Assembly: GCF_030272615.1 (NCBI RefSeq) | Contig: NC_081411.1 | Location: forward strand, 830,140,160-830,204,159 | Origin: Cryptomeria japonica | Taxonomy: Eukaryota > Streptophyta > Pinopsida > Cupressales > Cupressaceae | Reading direction: 5' to 3' | DNA: 64,000 bases | Notes under the pieces: model-generated | What the model was told of the DNA's origin: nothing | What the model saw: the letters and a program-made list of their open reading frames with translations, nothing else | The model's database searches: none | Made by a program: the position numbers and the translations under genes | Shown here: positions 34,776 to 46,915 of the stretch, piece by piece | Numbering within the stretch: position 1 is the first letter of the stretch | How the letters are laid out: the number at the start of each line of letters is the position of its first letter

Positions 34776-35866
34776 AAAGCTATTTGGGATAAGTTGGAAA
34801 GATTGAATGAAGGTGATACCATAGTCAAAATTGCAAAACTGGAATGCTTCCAATTCAAGTATGAAAATCTGAAAATGGACGAAGATGAAAGGATTTCTGC
34901 TTTTATGGAAAGAGTAAATGAAATTGTCTTGGGTATACAACATTGTGGAGGAACCTTAAGTGAAGATTAAATTGTTTCTAAAGTTTTAAGAGCTTTTCCA
35001 CCAACATATAAAAAGAAAGTTACTGCTATAAATGAATTGAGAACAATGCCTAATGCATCAATTTCGAGAGACACTTTGGTTGGAAAACTTTCAGCTTTTG
35101 AACTTGAGGAATTTGGTCATGTTGCTACTATTAAGACAAATTTAGCTTTCAAGGCATCATCATCATCTGCAACAAAATCATCATCATCTAAGAAATATGA
35201 TTGGAAAGCCTTCTATGTAGGAGAACTTAAAGAAATCAGAAAGGAGAATGAAGAACTGGAAGAACTTGAAGCACTATTTCTAAGGAAAATGCCTAAAGGT
35301 CTAGTTGGAAGTAAGTATGAAGGTAAAGCACCATTTGAATGTTTTAACTACAATAAGATTGGTCATATGGCTTCTAGGTGTCTTGATAGACATGTAAAAT
35401 TGAAAGAAGAAGCTAAAAGAACATATAAGCCTAATCTTGAATATCAAAGGTATAGATTTAAAAAGAATAGAGACAAATCATGTTACTATGCTGATGAAGG
35501 AGTTACTGATGATTCTAATGAGGAACCGATAGACAATGGATGGGCTTTTGTTGCTATAATAGAAGATCAATCGACACCTACTATTCAACTGGTAAAGAAG
35601 GCCCTGACAGCTAAAATTGAAGATAAGGATGAATGGATTATTGATTCCGGTTGTTCAAATCATATGACTGGTGATAAGAGTAGATTCTTAACCTTTCAGG
35701 AATACAATGGAGGTCTAGTAAGATTTGGGGATGATAAAGCTTGTTTGATCAGAGGAAAAGGCAATATATCTTTTCATGGTAAGCATAATACTGATAATGT
35801 TTACTATGTTGAAGGTTTGAAGCATAATCTTTTGAGTGTTGGTCAATTAGTTGAAAAAGGATTTTA
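34776..35866 (+). pseudogene. gag-pro: gag (C-terminal part) and protease of G1
   Basis: Continues the frame left at 14634: KAIWDKLERLNEGDTIVKIA, then a TAA near 34968 and from 35037 an uninterrupted 276-codon piece. The zinc knuckle is CFNYNKIGHMASRC (35339-35380), with Tyr at the second Cys position. The protease motif is WIIDSGCSNHMTGDK near 35634-35678, with D-S-G intact. NVYYVEGLKHNLLSVGQLVE is the standard start of the pre-integrase segment. It ends at a TAG (35865-35867). The frame is the same as in G2, so gag-pol was one ORF. Confidence 0.9.
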
Positions 35867-36960
35867 GTTACAATTCAAGAATGGTAAATGCAAAATCATG
35901 AATAGAACTGGCTTAGAAATTGCAACCGATAATCAAACTAGAGGAAATATCTTCCATTTGAATAACAATGAGAATACATGCTTGATTGCACATATTGATG
36001 AAAGTTGGTTATGGCATAAGAGACTATGTCATGTAAATTTTGATTGCATTGTGAAGATCAGTACAATTAAGGTAGGAAGAGATTAACCTAAGATTGTTAA
36101 GCCTCACAATTCGGTATGTAAGGAATGTCAATTTGGAAAGCAAGTTAGAACATCTTTTAAGAGTATACCAAAAAATTCCAATAATGTTCTTGACTTAATT
36201 CATATTGATTTATGTGGTCCAACAAGAACTAGAAGTTTACAAGGAGATAGATATTTTATGCTAATCATTGATGACTATTCTAGAATGTGTTGGGTTACTT
36301 TTCTCAGGGAGAAATCAAATGTTTGAGATCAGATCAAGGAGGTGAATTCACATCTAAGGAATTTAATACATTTTGTGAAGTGAATGGAATCAGAAGACAT
36401 TTATCAGCACCTCGGACACTCCAATAGAATGGAGTTGTGGAAAGAAAGAACAAAACTATTTTGGATGCAGCTAGAAGCATAATATCAAAAGCAAATCTAC
36501 CTCATGTATATTAGAGAGAAGTAGTCAATACAATTATTTATACATTCAACAGAGTTCACATCAAAGGTGAAACTGGCAAGAGCCCTCATGGACTATGGTT
36601 TGGTAATGCTCCTACTCTTAAATATTTCAAAATATTTGAAATAAATGCTATATTAGAAGAGATGAGTATATTGGCAAATTTGATCCTATAAGTGATGAAG
36701 GAATATTGCTTGATTATTCATCTAAGAGCTAGGCATATAGATGTTTTAATAATAGATTGCAAAAAATCATTGAAAGTGCAAATGTGAAGATTGATGAACA
36801 ATTTAGAAGGTCTATAGACTCTGAACCGATAGTTGAGATAATCACAAATGAACTTACTATGAGCACACCGGTACAGAATGTTGATCCAATCACACGGGCA
36901 TCATCTGAAAATTCCATAGTGACTGAAGAACAACAACAAGTGAAAACACATTAGGTATGT
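35867..36960 (+). pseudogene. int: Integrase of G1
   Basis: Zinc-binding region HKRLCHVNFDC ... CKECQFGKQ keeps the HHCC ligands. The core has LIHIDLCGPTRTRSLQGDRY with the first Asp and MLIIDDYSRMCWVTF; then a deletion of about 70 bp relative to G2 near 36313 fuses LREK to the next segment. RSDQGGEFTS (second Asp) and NGVVERKNKTILDAARSII (Glu) are present in shifted frame. The C-terminus (HGLWFGNAPTLKYF) and the variable segment to 36954 follow. Inactive by deletion and stops. Confidence 0.85.
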
Positions 36961-36964
36961 AAGA

Positions 36965-37808
36965 TTGAATCACTCTGAAAATCAGATAATTGAAAACAAG
37001 TATCAAGGAGTTATGACTAGAGGAAGATTGGCAAATGAAGAGGTATGTCTTATTTCTCAAATTAAACCAACATCAATTAATGAGGCATGTGAAGATAAAC
37101 ACTGGATTAAAGCTATGGAAGATGAATTGGAACAAATTGAAAAGAATAATACATGGACATTAGTTCCCCAACCTAAAGACAAAAATGTAATTGGAACTAA
37201 ATGGGTATTCAGAACTAAACTTAATGAAGATGGTAAGGTAATCAGAAATAAAGCAAGATTATTGTGTAAGGGATATTCACAGAAAGAAGGAATTGATTAT
37301 AATAAAACCTTTGCACGGGTAGCTAGAATTGAGGTAGTCAGATTATTCTTAGCTTTTGCAGCACACAAGAACTATAAAGTATATCAAATGGATGTCAAAT
37401 GTGCATTTCTGAATGGAGATCTTGAAAAGGAAGTTTACATTGAACAACCTGATGGATTTTCTTTGATAGATGACAAAGATATGGTTTGGAGGTTAAGGAA
37501 ATCTTTATATGGATTGAAGCAAGCTCCTAGAGCTTGGTATGCTAGATTGGACAAATATCTTTTGAAGATTGGTTTTACTAAAGGTAATGCTGACAACAAT
37601 CTATATTAAAAAGTGACTAATGATGACATCTTGGTTATTGAAATTTTTGTTGATGACATAATCTTTAGAGGAGAAGATGGATTGTGTAAAGACTTTTCTA
37701 ATAAGATGTAGGAAGAATTTGAAATGTCTATGATTAGAGATAAAATTCTTTTTGGGATTACAAATTTCATAGACTAATAAAGGTATATCCATAAATCAAT
37801 CAAAGTAC
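36965..37808 (+). pseudogene. pol: Reverse transcriptase of G1
   Basis: Copia RT: KHWIKAMEDELEQIEKNNTW, KWVFRTKLNEDGKVIRNKAR, VYQMDVKCAFLNGDLEKEVY, EQPDGFSL, LRKSLYGLKQAPRAWY. After a stop at 37607-37609 the catalytic box reads IEIFVDDIIF (F-V-D-D for the usual Y-V-D-D) near 37640-37670. A frame change occurs at about 37730. Compared with G2 it keeps CAFLNGD and LKQAPRAWY. Confidence 0.9.
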
Positions 37809-38182
37809 TTGAAGGAGCTACTTAAGAAATTTGGCATGGAAAACTCTAAACCGGTAAGCACACCTATGACTACAACTGATAAGTTATCATTGAAGGATGG
37901 ATCAACACCTATTAATCCGACTAGGTACAAGTCTATGATAGGTGGTTTACTATATTTGACACAAACAAGACCTGATATTATGAATGTAGTATGTATTGTT
38001 TCAAGATTTCAGAGTAATCCTAAAGAAAATCATGAATCAGTAGTGAAAAGGATTTTCTGGTATCTACAAGGAACTACAAATATTAGTTTATGGTATTCTA
38101 GAGATGAAAACTTTGACTTATGTGCATACATAGATGCAAATTTGGCCAGAGATGTAGATGACAAAAAAAGAACCACCGGCGG
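37809..38182 (+). pseudogene. RT C-terminus and RNase H start of G1
   Basis: Reads LLKKFGMENSKPVSTPMTTT, then RYKSMIGGLLYLTQTRPDIM, FQSNPKENHESVVKRIFWYL, LCAYIDANLARDVDDKKRTT, GG. The RNase H Asp (Y-I-D-A-N) is present. The frame is cut at 38182 by G2 and resumes at 44901-44906 as GGAFFLGSKLISWLSKKQS. In G2 the same place reads DRKSTTDRAFFLGSRLISW. Confidence 0.88.
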
Positions 38183-39254
38183 TGTTGGTATATTGGATAT
38201 GTTGATATGGTTTGGTCATTGATGTCAATAGGTCTATTAACACCTATTAACTCTGGCACTTGGAGAATTGGTTATGTTCACCGACAAGCAAGTGACTAAT
38301 GCATAGTCACCGGTATCTGGTACACCGACAGAATATATTATTCACTGGTACATGGAATGACATGGAAAATACTTAGTTATGTCAAAGACATCGTTTGGAT
38401 ACTTTGTCTTGAAGATTTGTTCATTGGTATATTTGTGTTTGCATATTTGTTGTTACCAGCAAATAGGTCCAAGATAAGCACCGATAGGTTTATCTATTCC
38501 AGATCAACAGGGCACACTATGCAGATGATTTATTATTATTGTAAATGTATTAAGCCGACATTATTGAATCGGTTATTGCATCGGTCATTGATTTATTTGT
38601 AAATTATTTTTATTGTAATATCTTTTAGAGCCGATGTACTAAAATTGGTCTTAGCTTATGGTATAAATGTAAGATCTTATTTGTAAGATCGGTATGTGAA
38701 TGTGAGAAGGATTGTAATTTGGTATATGCGAGAATAAGAAGAGCTATACACGCAGACATCATTTGAAGGTTGAAGGAAGGTTTTTCTGAAGGCATATCAG
38801 AACTACACCGGTACTGAATCCAACATATGAACATGTTGTTTTGAGCAGTACATCATTATTGGATTTAACCATCTAATTTTAGTCAGTGTGACTCCTATTT
38901 GTGATTGAGTAGTGAGCTCTAGGCACTTGACCTTTTTGCATGTGTAGAACCCATTTGTATACACATACTATATGCAGTAGTATCATCTGATTGTGGGTAA
39001 GGTTTCTCACTGTGGTTTTTCCCCTTATAAGGTTTTCACGTACAAATATTGGTGTTATGTGTTGTGGATGTTATTGTCTTTCTGTCTCATGCATTAATCT
39101 TTACCGGTACTGCAATTAATTGATAAATTGTCTACTGACATAAAGTTTGGTTCACTGGTATTAAGCATTAAGTTTGGTTAAGTTGTTTCTAGTTTAAATT
39201 TATTAGACAACTGATTCACCCCCCCTCCCTTTTAGTTGTCTCTAGGACCTATCA
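38183..39254 (+). repeat. 5' LTR of G2
   Basis: Starts TGTTGGTATATTGGATATG, ends GACCTATCA. It is related to 13245-14305 and 47164-48230 and pairs with 43834-44900. Confidence 0.92.
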
Positions 39255-39256
39255 AT

Positions 39257-39268
39257 TGGTATCAGAGC
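39257..39268 (+). other. Primer-binding site of G2 (initiator-Met tRNA)
   Basis: TGGTATCAGAGC two bases after the LTR. Confidence 0.92.
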
Positions 39269-39311
39269 CTAGTCGTCTTTTTGTAGAAGTTTAACAGCTT
39301 GAGGAGATCCA

Positions 39312-40240
39312 ATGTCTTCAAACTATTTTAGGAAGGATAGCCCTAAAGTTGATGGAACCAACTATGGGATATGAAATATTGGGATGGAGACACATTTGAA
39401 TTGCATTGGAAAGGACATTTGAGAAGTTACAAAGAATGGCTATATTGATCCTACTCAAGGTCAGCCTAATCCACCTAACTTGGCTAAAGATGAAGATAAT
39501 GATTGCAAAGCAAGGGAAGCACTTTTGAGCGCATTATCAAATCAGCAAATCATGAGATTATCAGATAGATCTGCTGCTAAAGCTATTTGGGACCATTTGG
39601 AAACATTGAATGAAGGAGATTCCATAGTCAAAATTGCAAAACTTGAAAGCTTCTGGGTTAGGTATGAAAATCTGAAAATGGAAGAAGATGAAAGGATTTC
39701 TGCTTTTATGGAAAGATTTAATGAAATTATTTTGGGTATTAAATATTGTGGAGGAACTTTAAGTGAAGATAAAATTGTTTCAAAATTTTTAAGAGGATTG
39801 CCACTGGCATACAAAATGAAAATTACTGCTATAAATGAGTTAAGAACAATGCCTAATACATTAGTAACTAGGGATACATTGATTGGAAAACTTTCAGCTT
39901 TTGAAATTGAGGAATTTGGTCATGTTGCTACTATAAAGACAAATTTAGCTTTTAAGGCTTCAACATCATCTGCACCATTTTTTGACAAGTTTGATTGGAA
40001 AGCCTTTTATGCAAGAGAACTTGAAGAAAGCAGGAGAGAAAATGAAGAACTTGAAGCACTATTTGTAAGGAAAATGCCTAAAGGTCCAGTTGGAAGTAAG
40101 TATGAAGGTAAAGAACTCTTTAAATGTTTTAACTATAATAAGATTGGTCATATGGCTTCAAGATGCCCTGATAGACATTCAAGATTGAGAGAAGAAGCTA
40201 GAAGAACATACAAGCCTAACCCTAAATATTAGAGATACAG
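39312..40240 (+). pseudogene. gag: gag of G2
   Basis: ATG at 39312: MSSNYFRKDSPKVDGTNYGI, then a TGA where G1 has Trp, and a second TGA at about 39420 where G1 also has Trp; both are TGG to TGA. From 39480 a 250-codon piece is open. It contains AIWDHLETLNEGDSIVKIAK, the UBN2/copia-gag-like helical core, and the knuckle CFNYNKIGHMASRC at about 40126-40167. A TAG at 40230-40232 ends it. Same unusual C-x2-Y knuckle as G1 and C. Confidence 0.9.
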
Positions 40241-40640
40241 ATTTAAGAAGAATAAAGACAAGTATTTTTATCTTGTTGATGAAGGAGTCACTGATGATTC
40301 TGATGAGGATCTGACATATAATGGATGGTTGCTATAACAGAAGATCAAATGACACCTACTATTCAACTGGTAGAGTAGGCCTTGACAGCTAAAGTTGAAG
40401 TTAAGGATGAATGGATCATTGATTCAGGATGTTCACATCATATGACTGGTGATAAAGGTAAATTCTTGAATTTTTTAGGAATATAATGGATGTCTAGTAA
40501 GATTTGGAGATGATAAATCTTGTTTGATCAAAGGAAAAGGTACTATATCTCTTGATGGTAAGCATAATACCGACAATGTTTACTATGTTCAAGGTTTAAA
40601 GCATAATTTTTTGAGTGTTGGTCAATTAGTTGAAAAAGGA
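40241..40640 (+). pseudogene. pro: Protease of G2
   Basis: WIIDSGCSHHMTGDKGKF at about 40412-40465 has the D-S-G catalytic motif. A frameshift lies near 40470-40480, and the frame resumes with LVRFGDDKSCLIKGKGTISL and NVYYVQGLKHNFLSVGQLVE. A short deletion at about 40325 (compared with GWAFVAIIEDQ of G1) shifts the frame upstream. Confidence 0.83.
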
Positions 40641-41815
40641 TTTCAGTTACAATTCAAGAATAGGAAACGCAAAATTATGAACAGAACTGGTTTGGAAATT
40701 GCAACCAGTAATCAAACTACAAGTAATATCTTTCATTTGAATAACAATGAAAAGATATGCTTAATTGCACATATTGATGAAAGTTGGCTATGACATAAGA
40801 GACTCTGTCATGTAAATTTTGATTGCATTGTGAAAATTAGTACTACTAAGGCAGTTAGAGATTTACCTAAGATTGTTAAACCTCACAATCTGGTATGTAA
40901 GGATGTCAATTTGGAAAACAAGTTAGAGCATCATTTAAAAGTATTCCAGAAAAATTCAACAATGCTCTTGACTTAATTCATACTGATTTATGTGGTCCAG
41001 CTAGAACTAAAAGCTTAGAAGGTGATAGATATTCCATGCTAATCATTGATGACTATTCTAGAATGTGTTGGGTTACTTTTCTCAAAGAAAAATTAGAAGC
41101 ACTTGGGAAATTCAAACTATTCAAGGCAATGGTAGAGAATGAAATTGGTAAGAAAATCAAATATTTGAGATCAAATCAAGGAGGTGAATTTACATCTAAG
41201 GAATTTAATACATTCTGTGAAGTAAATGGAATCAGAAGACAGTTATCAGCACCCCGAAGAACATAGCAAAATGGAGTTGTAGAAAGGAAAAATAAAACTA
41301 TCTTGGATGTAGCTAGAAGTATGTTATCTAAAGAAAATCTACCAAATATATATTGGAGAGAGGCAATAAGCACAACAATCTATATATTTAACAAAGTTCA
41401 CATTAAAGGTGAAACTGGTAAGACCCCTCATGAACTATGGTTTGGTATTACTCCTACTCTTAAATATTTCAGAATATTTGGAAGTAAATGCTATATTAGA
41501 AGAGATGAGTATAATGGAAAATTTGATCCTAGAAGTGATGAAGGAATATTTGTTGGTTACTCATCTAAGAGCAAGGCATATAGATGTTTTAACAAGAGAT
41601 TGCAAAAAATTGTTGAGAGTACAAATGTGAAAATTGATGAACAGTTTAGAGGAACTTCAATGTATATAGACTCTGAACTAGCAATAGACATACTAACAAA
41701 TGAACCTACATTGAACCCACCGGTATAGAATAAAGATCCAATTACACCGGTATCATCTAAAAATTCCACTTTAACTGATGAACTACAGCAAACGAAGACA
41801 CCCCGGTATGTAAGA
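40641..41815 (+). pseudogene. int: Integrase of G2
   Basis: The pre-integrase segment ends SWL-stop-HKRLCHVNFDC (TGG to TGA at 40791-40793). A one-base loss near 40900 disrupts the CxxC. The core is better kept than in G1: LIHTDLCGPARTKSLEGDRY (first Asp), YLRSNQGGEFTSKEF, where the second catalytic Asp is Asn, and NGVVERKNKTILDVARSML (Glu). HELWFGITPTLKYFRIFGSK and DEGIFVGYSSKSKAYRCFNK follow, typical of the copia integrase C-terminus. Confidence 0.87.
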
Positions 41816-42641
41816 TTGAACCACTCTGAAGATCTGATAATTGGGAACAAATATCAAGGAGTTATGACAAGAGGAAGACTGGCAAATGAAGAAGTATGTC
41901 TTATTTCTCAAATTGAACCATCATCAATTAATGAGGCATGTGAAGATAAACACTGGATTAAAGCTATGGAAGAAGAATTAGAACAAATTGAAAAGAATAA
42001 CACATGGACATTAGTTCCCCGACCTAAAGACAAAAATGTAATTAAAACTAAATGGGTATTCAAAAACAAACTTAATGAAGATGGTAAGGTAATCATAAAT
42101 AAAGCAAGACTAGTGTGTAAGGGATATTCTAAAAAAGAAGGAATTGATTATAATGAACCTTTACACCGGTAGCTAGAATTGAGGCAGCCAGATTATTCTT
42201 GGATTTTGCAGCACACAAGAACTACAAAGTATATCAAATGGATATTAAATTTCCATTTCTGAATGGAGATCTTGAAGAAGAAGTTTACATTGAGCAACCT
42301 GATGGATTTTCTTTGACAGATAACAAAGATATGGTTTGCAGGTTAAGGAAAGATTTGTATGGGTTAAACAAAGCTCCAAGAGCTTGGTATGCTAGATTGG
42401 ATAAATATCTTTTGAAGATGGTTTTTCTAGAGGTAATGCTGACAACAACTTATACTATAAAGTGACTAATGATGACATCTTGGTTATAGAATTTTTTGTT
42501 GATGATATAATCTTTGGAGGAGAAGATGGATTATGTAAAGGCTTTTCTATTGAAATGTAGCAAGAATTTGAAATGTCTATGATTGGAGAGATAAAAAAAA
42601 ATTTAGGATTGTAGATTTCATAGACTAATAAAGGTATATTC
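41816..42641 (+). pseudogene. pol: Reverse transcriptase of G2
   Basis: KHWIKAMEEELEQIEKNNTW, KWVFKNKLNEDGKVIINKAR, then a one-base frameshift at about 42160 (NEPLHR), VYQMDIKFPFLNGDLEEEVY, LRKDLYGLNKAPRAWYARLD, and IEFFVDDIIFGGEDGL near 42485-42530 with F-V-D-D as in G1. Stops and a second frameshift at 42420 break it. Confidence 0.9.
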
Positions 42642-43449
42642 TTGAGTCAATTTAAATACTTGAAGAAGTTACTAAAGAAATTTGAGATGGAAAACTCTAA
42701 ACCGGTAAGCACACCTATGACTACAAATGACAAATTATCACTAAGGGATGAATCTACACCTGTTAATTTGACTAGGTACAAATCTATGATAGGAGGTTTA
42801 CTGTATTTGATAAAAAACAAGACCTAATATTATGAATAAAGTATGTATTGTTTCAATATTTCAATGTAATCCTAGAGAAAATCATGAATCAACAGTAAAA
42901 AGGATTTTCTCATACTTACAAGGCACTACAAATCTTGGTTTATAGTATCCTAGAGATGAAAACTTTGAATTATGTGCATACATAGATGCAAATTGGGAAG
43001 GAGATATGGATGACAGAAAAAGCACCACCGACAGAGCATTTTTTCTTGGAAGCAGACTAATTTCTTGGTTGAGTAAGAAACAAAGTTGCACATCTTTATC
43101 AACAGCAAAATCAAAATATGTTGTAGTAGCAACTAACTGTACACAGGTATTGTGGCTTAAGAAAATGTTGAAGGACATAAAGGTAAAATGCAAGGAACCT
43201 ATAACTATCTATTGTGATAATACAATAACAATTGATATATCTAAGAATCTAGTACTACATTCTAAAACTAAACATGTTTCTATCAAACTGAATTTTCTAA
43301 AAGAGAATGTTGAAGAAAAAGAAGTAAAACTGGTTTATGTGAATACTAAAGAGCAAATTGTAGATATTTTCACTAAGCATTTGCCTAAGGAAACTTTTGA
43401 ATATCTCAGAGATCAGCTTGGGGTCATACCCCCACCGGTAGAGACTTAG
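42642..43449 (+). pseudogene. RT C-terminus and RNase H of G2
   Basis: MSQFKYLKKLLKKFEMENSK, RYKSMIGGLLYL, a frame change near 42825, LCAYIDANWEGDMDDRKSTT, AFFLGSRLISWLSKKQSCTS, VVATNCTQVLWLKKMLKDIK, ITIYCDNTITIDISKNLVLH, KHVSIKLNFLKENVEEKEVK, IVDIFTKHLPKETFEYLRDQ, ending LGVIPPPVET. The usual ADIFTK reads VDIFTK. The last 147 codons (43006-43449) are open. Confidence 0.88.
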
Positions 43450-43833
43450 ATAGTTGATGTTTGTCATCAACGGTCAGAATTAACAGAGAAATATTTTATT
43501 TCGGCTTTGATGAGGTGAGCTACTTCTCAGGGGGAGTAGTTGGTATATTGAATAAGTTGGTATTTTGTATTTGAACCTGGTTTTTATATTAGCTTTGGCA
43601 TTTGATGTCAAAGGGGGAGATATTGATATGGAAAAACATAAGAAAAACACATGTTACTCCTAGGGGGAGAGATTGTTATTTTGGGAGAGATTGATTGCTC
43701 TTTGTACTTGAATTTTGACTTCTAGTTATGATCTCTTTTTGGGAGATTATTGGTTTTTGGTATTTGGCATTTCTGTTTTAGCACTTTGATGGTTTTTCCA
43801 TCTTGTGTTGCCATCAATGCCAAAGGGGGAGAT
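43450..43833 (+). other. 3' UTR of G2 with repeated polypurine boxes
   Basis: AGGGGGAG-type boxes occur at about 43529, 43611 and 43660, and the last, AAAGGGGGAGA at 43822-43832, abuts the 3' LTR and is the functional polypurine tract. 'ttgatgtcaaagggggag' and 'catcaatgccaaagggggag' are near-repeats. The same design is in G1 and in C. Confidence 0.75.
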
Positions 43834-44900
43834 TTTTGGTATTTTGGATATGTTGATATGGTTTTTTCATTGATGTCAAAACCAATTAACACCAATTAAC
43901 TCTAGCACTTGGATAATTGGTTATGTTCACCGACAAGCAAGTGACTAATGCACAGTCACTGGTATTTGGTACACCAATAGAATATGTTGTTCACTGGCAC
44001 TTGGAATGACATGGAAAATACTTGGTTATGTCGAAGACATCGTTTGGACACTGTCTTGAAGATTTATTCATTGGTATATTTGTGTTTACATATTTGCTAT
44101 TACCAACAAATAGGTCCAGGATAAGCACCGATAGGTTTATCTATTCTAGATCAACATAACATGATATGGAAATGATTTATTATTGTTGTAAATGAATTAA
44201 GCTGACATGATTGAATTGGTTATTGCATCGGTCATTGATTTACTTGTAAATTGTTTTTATTGTAATATCTTTTAGAGCCGACCTACTAAAATTGGTCTTA
44301 GCTTATGGTATAAATGTAAGATCTTATTTGTAAGATCGGCATGCGAATGTGAGAAGGATTGTAATTTGGTATATGCAAGAATAAGAAGAGCTATACACAC
44401 AGACATCATTTGAAGGTTGAAGGAAGGTTTTTGTGAAGGCATATCAAAACTACACCGGTATTGAATCTAGCATATGAAGATGCTATTTTGAGTAGTACAT
44501 CATTATTGGATTTAACCATCCAATTGTAGTCAGTGTGACTCCTATTTGTGATTGAGTAGTGAGCTCTAGGCACTTGGCCTTTCTGCATGTGCAGATCCCA
44601 TTTGTATACACATACTATTTGCAGTAGTATCATTTGATTGTGGGTAAGGTTTCCCACCATGGTTTTTCCCTTACAGGGTTTCCACGTACAAATATTGGTG
44701 TTATGTGTTGTGGATGTAATTGTCTTTCTATCTCATGCATTAATCTTTACCGGTATTGCAATTAACTGATAAACTATCTACTGACATAAAGTTTGGTTCA
44801 CCGGTATTAAGCATTAAGTTTGGTTAAGTTGTTTTTGGTTTAAATTTATTAGACAATTTATTCACCACCCCCCCCTCTCAGTTGTCTCCAGGACCTAATG
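43834..44900 (+). repeat. 3' LTR of G2
   Basis: Starts TTTTGGTATTTTGG (TG became TT) and ends GACCTAATG (CA became TG). Otherwise collinear with 38183-39254. Confidence 0.9.
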
Positions 44901-45320
44901 GGTGGAGCATTTTTTCTTGGTAGCAAATTAATCTCTTGGTTGAGCAAGAAACAGAGTTGTACATCTTGATCAACAAAAGAATCAAAATATGTTGTAGCAG
45001 CAACTAACTACACACGGATATTATGGATCAAGCAAATGTTGAAGGACATAAAGGTAAAATGCAAGGAACCTATAACAATTTATTGTGATAATATGGCAGC
45101 AATTGATATATCTAAGAATCTAGTATTTCACTAAAAAATTAAACATGTTTCTATCAAATTCAATTTTTTAAAAGAGAATGTTGAAGCAAAATAAGTGAAA
45201 TTGGTTTATGTGAATACTAAAGAGAAGATTGCAGATATTTTCACTAAGCCTTTGCCTAAAGAATCTTTTGAGTATCTCAAAGAGCAGCTTGGGGTTATAC
45301 CCCCACTGGTAAAGACTTAG
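44901..45320 (+). pseudogene. RNase H of G1, C-terminal part
   Basis: Continues the frame cut at 38182: GAFFLGSKLISWLSKKQSCT, stop, VAATNYTRILWIKQMLKDIK, ITIYCDNMAAIDISKNLVFH, KHVSIKFNFLKENVEAK, stop, VKLVYVNTKEKIADIFTKPL, PKESFEYLKEQLGVIPP. Ends TAG at about 45318. ADIFTK and the YCDN Asp are kept. Confidence 0.88.
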
Positions 45321-45427
45321 ACAATTGATGATTGTCATCAACCGACATAATTAACAGAGAAATATTTTTCTGGCTTTGATGAGGAGAGCTACTTCTCAGG
45401 GGGAGTAGTTGGATAAATTGATAAGTT

Positions 45428-46915
45428 TGTTGGCATTACAACAGACAAGGGGAGATTGTTGGTATTCCAATTACAATAAGAGATTGTTGGCATTTCAATA
45501 AGGATATTGAGAAGGTTGTTGATGATTATGGATATAACTGATTAAGGATGTTTACTGTCTTAACAATATTATTTTGTCATTGATGTCAAGAAATTGATTT
45601 TTTAATTAAGTATGATGTTGCCATATCTTAAGAAGTATGTTTTGAAGAGAATTAAGATGTCGATAAAAGACATAGAAAGAATGTGATGAATAAGGGGAGG
45701 AATAAGTTATTCAATGGGAAACTATTACTAAGTTAGACAATGATGAGATCATGATGTTTAGATTGTTTTGATATCCCACATATGTTATTGTTTGTAAGGC
45801 TAATACTATACTATGTCACCAAGTAAAGAACCTAATCGGTAAACCCTAAGGAACCTAGTTGGTAAACCCTAAGGTTATCGCTATTGGTTAATGAAGGCAG
45901 AATGTCTATCGAGTGAAGTTTAGTATTTATCGAGTTACAACCGAGTAATAACACAATGCATTAGATCAATAAAAGTGTTATTTAAATGAAGGAAGCTGAT
46001 GAGCTAGATATGATTAAATGATTGATACGACGCGCATGAAGTTTGTTAAGGATCTATAGCTTTAAAGATTCAGGAGCCAGCTCTATAGCATAGATTGAAC
46101 CGCAATACCCTAGCACAAGTTCCAAGAATAGAATGCAAGTTCCCAGGTGTAGTAAAACATTTTCAGATTGAAAGATACATTGAACGTAGTTAAGATTGAA
46201 GATCTGATGGCTATGATTGATCATGGGAAATGTGATCAAGGAGATTAAGCGGTTAGCAAATTGTTTATAAATAAGGAACTGTTGATAAACAATGTATGCC
46301 AGTAAGTGTAAGCACATGGATGGTACATAGTGATTACTGAGCATAGAAGCTTAAAGACCTGTTTGAATAACAGAGTAAGGAGCCCAACAGAGGGACAAGA
46401 TAAGTCTTGTGACTTGACAATATTGAGCAAATAGGAATATGCTTTAGCATTTTAGATGCAAAGTTGTAGATATATTTTTACTGTTGTTTATTTTGTAAGT
46501 GACAGAAAATCTCTTAACTGAGTGGACTTAATAGTCTTATTTGTAAATCCTCTAGCAAGGTGACATTTTGATTGAGTGTTTGAAATCCTCTGACAAGGTC
46601 ACTTCTAACAAAGTGAAGATCCTAACAGATGTGAGGGAAATCCCTTAACCGGGTCACATCTAGCAATGTGTTTGTAATCTTTAATAGGATTTTCTTTTAA
46701 CCAAGCATACTGTAGAAGAGTATATTTCTTAGTGGGTCTGAAATCCCATAGTGGTTTTTCCCTATTTGGGTTTCTATGTTAAATCTAGTGTTATAGGTTT
46801 TTTGATATTATCTATTTATGAGTTTTCATGTTTTACAATTTTTCTGATAAGGTTACCGAGGTTGAATCTGTTGAATATATTGAAGATCAAGTTTGTATGA
46901 TTCACCTTATTAACA
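45428..46915 (+). mobile_element. F: solo LTR of the E family in the 3' UTR of G1, TSD AAGTT
   Basis: AAGTT at 45423-45427 and 46916-46920. Starts TGTTGGCATTACAACAGAC, ends CCTTATTAACA. It matches E (8698-10213) nearly throughout, including the triple TGTTGGYATT start (45428, 45457, 45485). It holds a 25 bp direct duplication 'gaacctagttggtaaaccctaagg' at about 45829-45876 that E lacks, and lacks the poly-C and primer-site-like end of E. Confidence 0.85.

Larger units (their letters stand above)
38183..44900 (+). mobile_element. G2: Ty1/copia element of the G1 family inserted in G1, TSD GGCGG/GGTGG
   Basis: 6718 bp with LTRs of 1072 and 1067 bp, primer site, gag, protease, integrase, RT, RNase H and polypurine tract. 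The target copies are GGCGG (38178-38182) and GGTGG (44901-44905), one C to T apart. It lies in the same orientation as G1 and in its RNase H. Its proteins are near-identical in layout to those of G1, so one family inserted into itself. Every gene is broken by stops or frameshifts. Confidence 0.93.
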
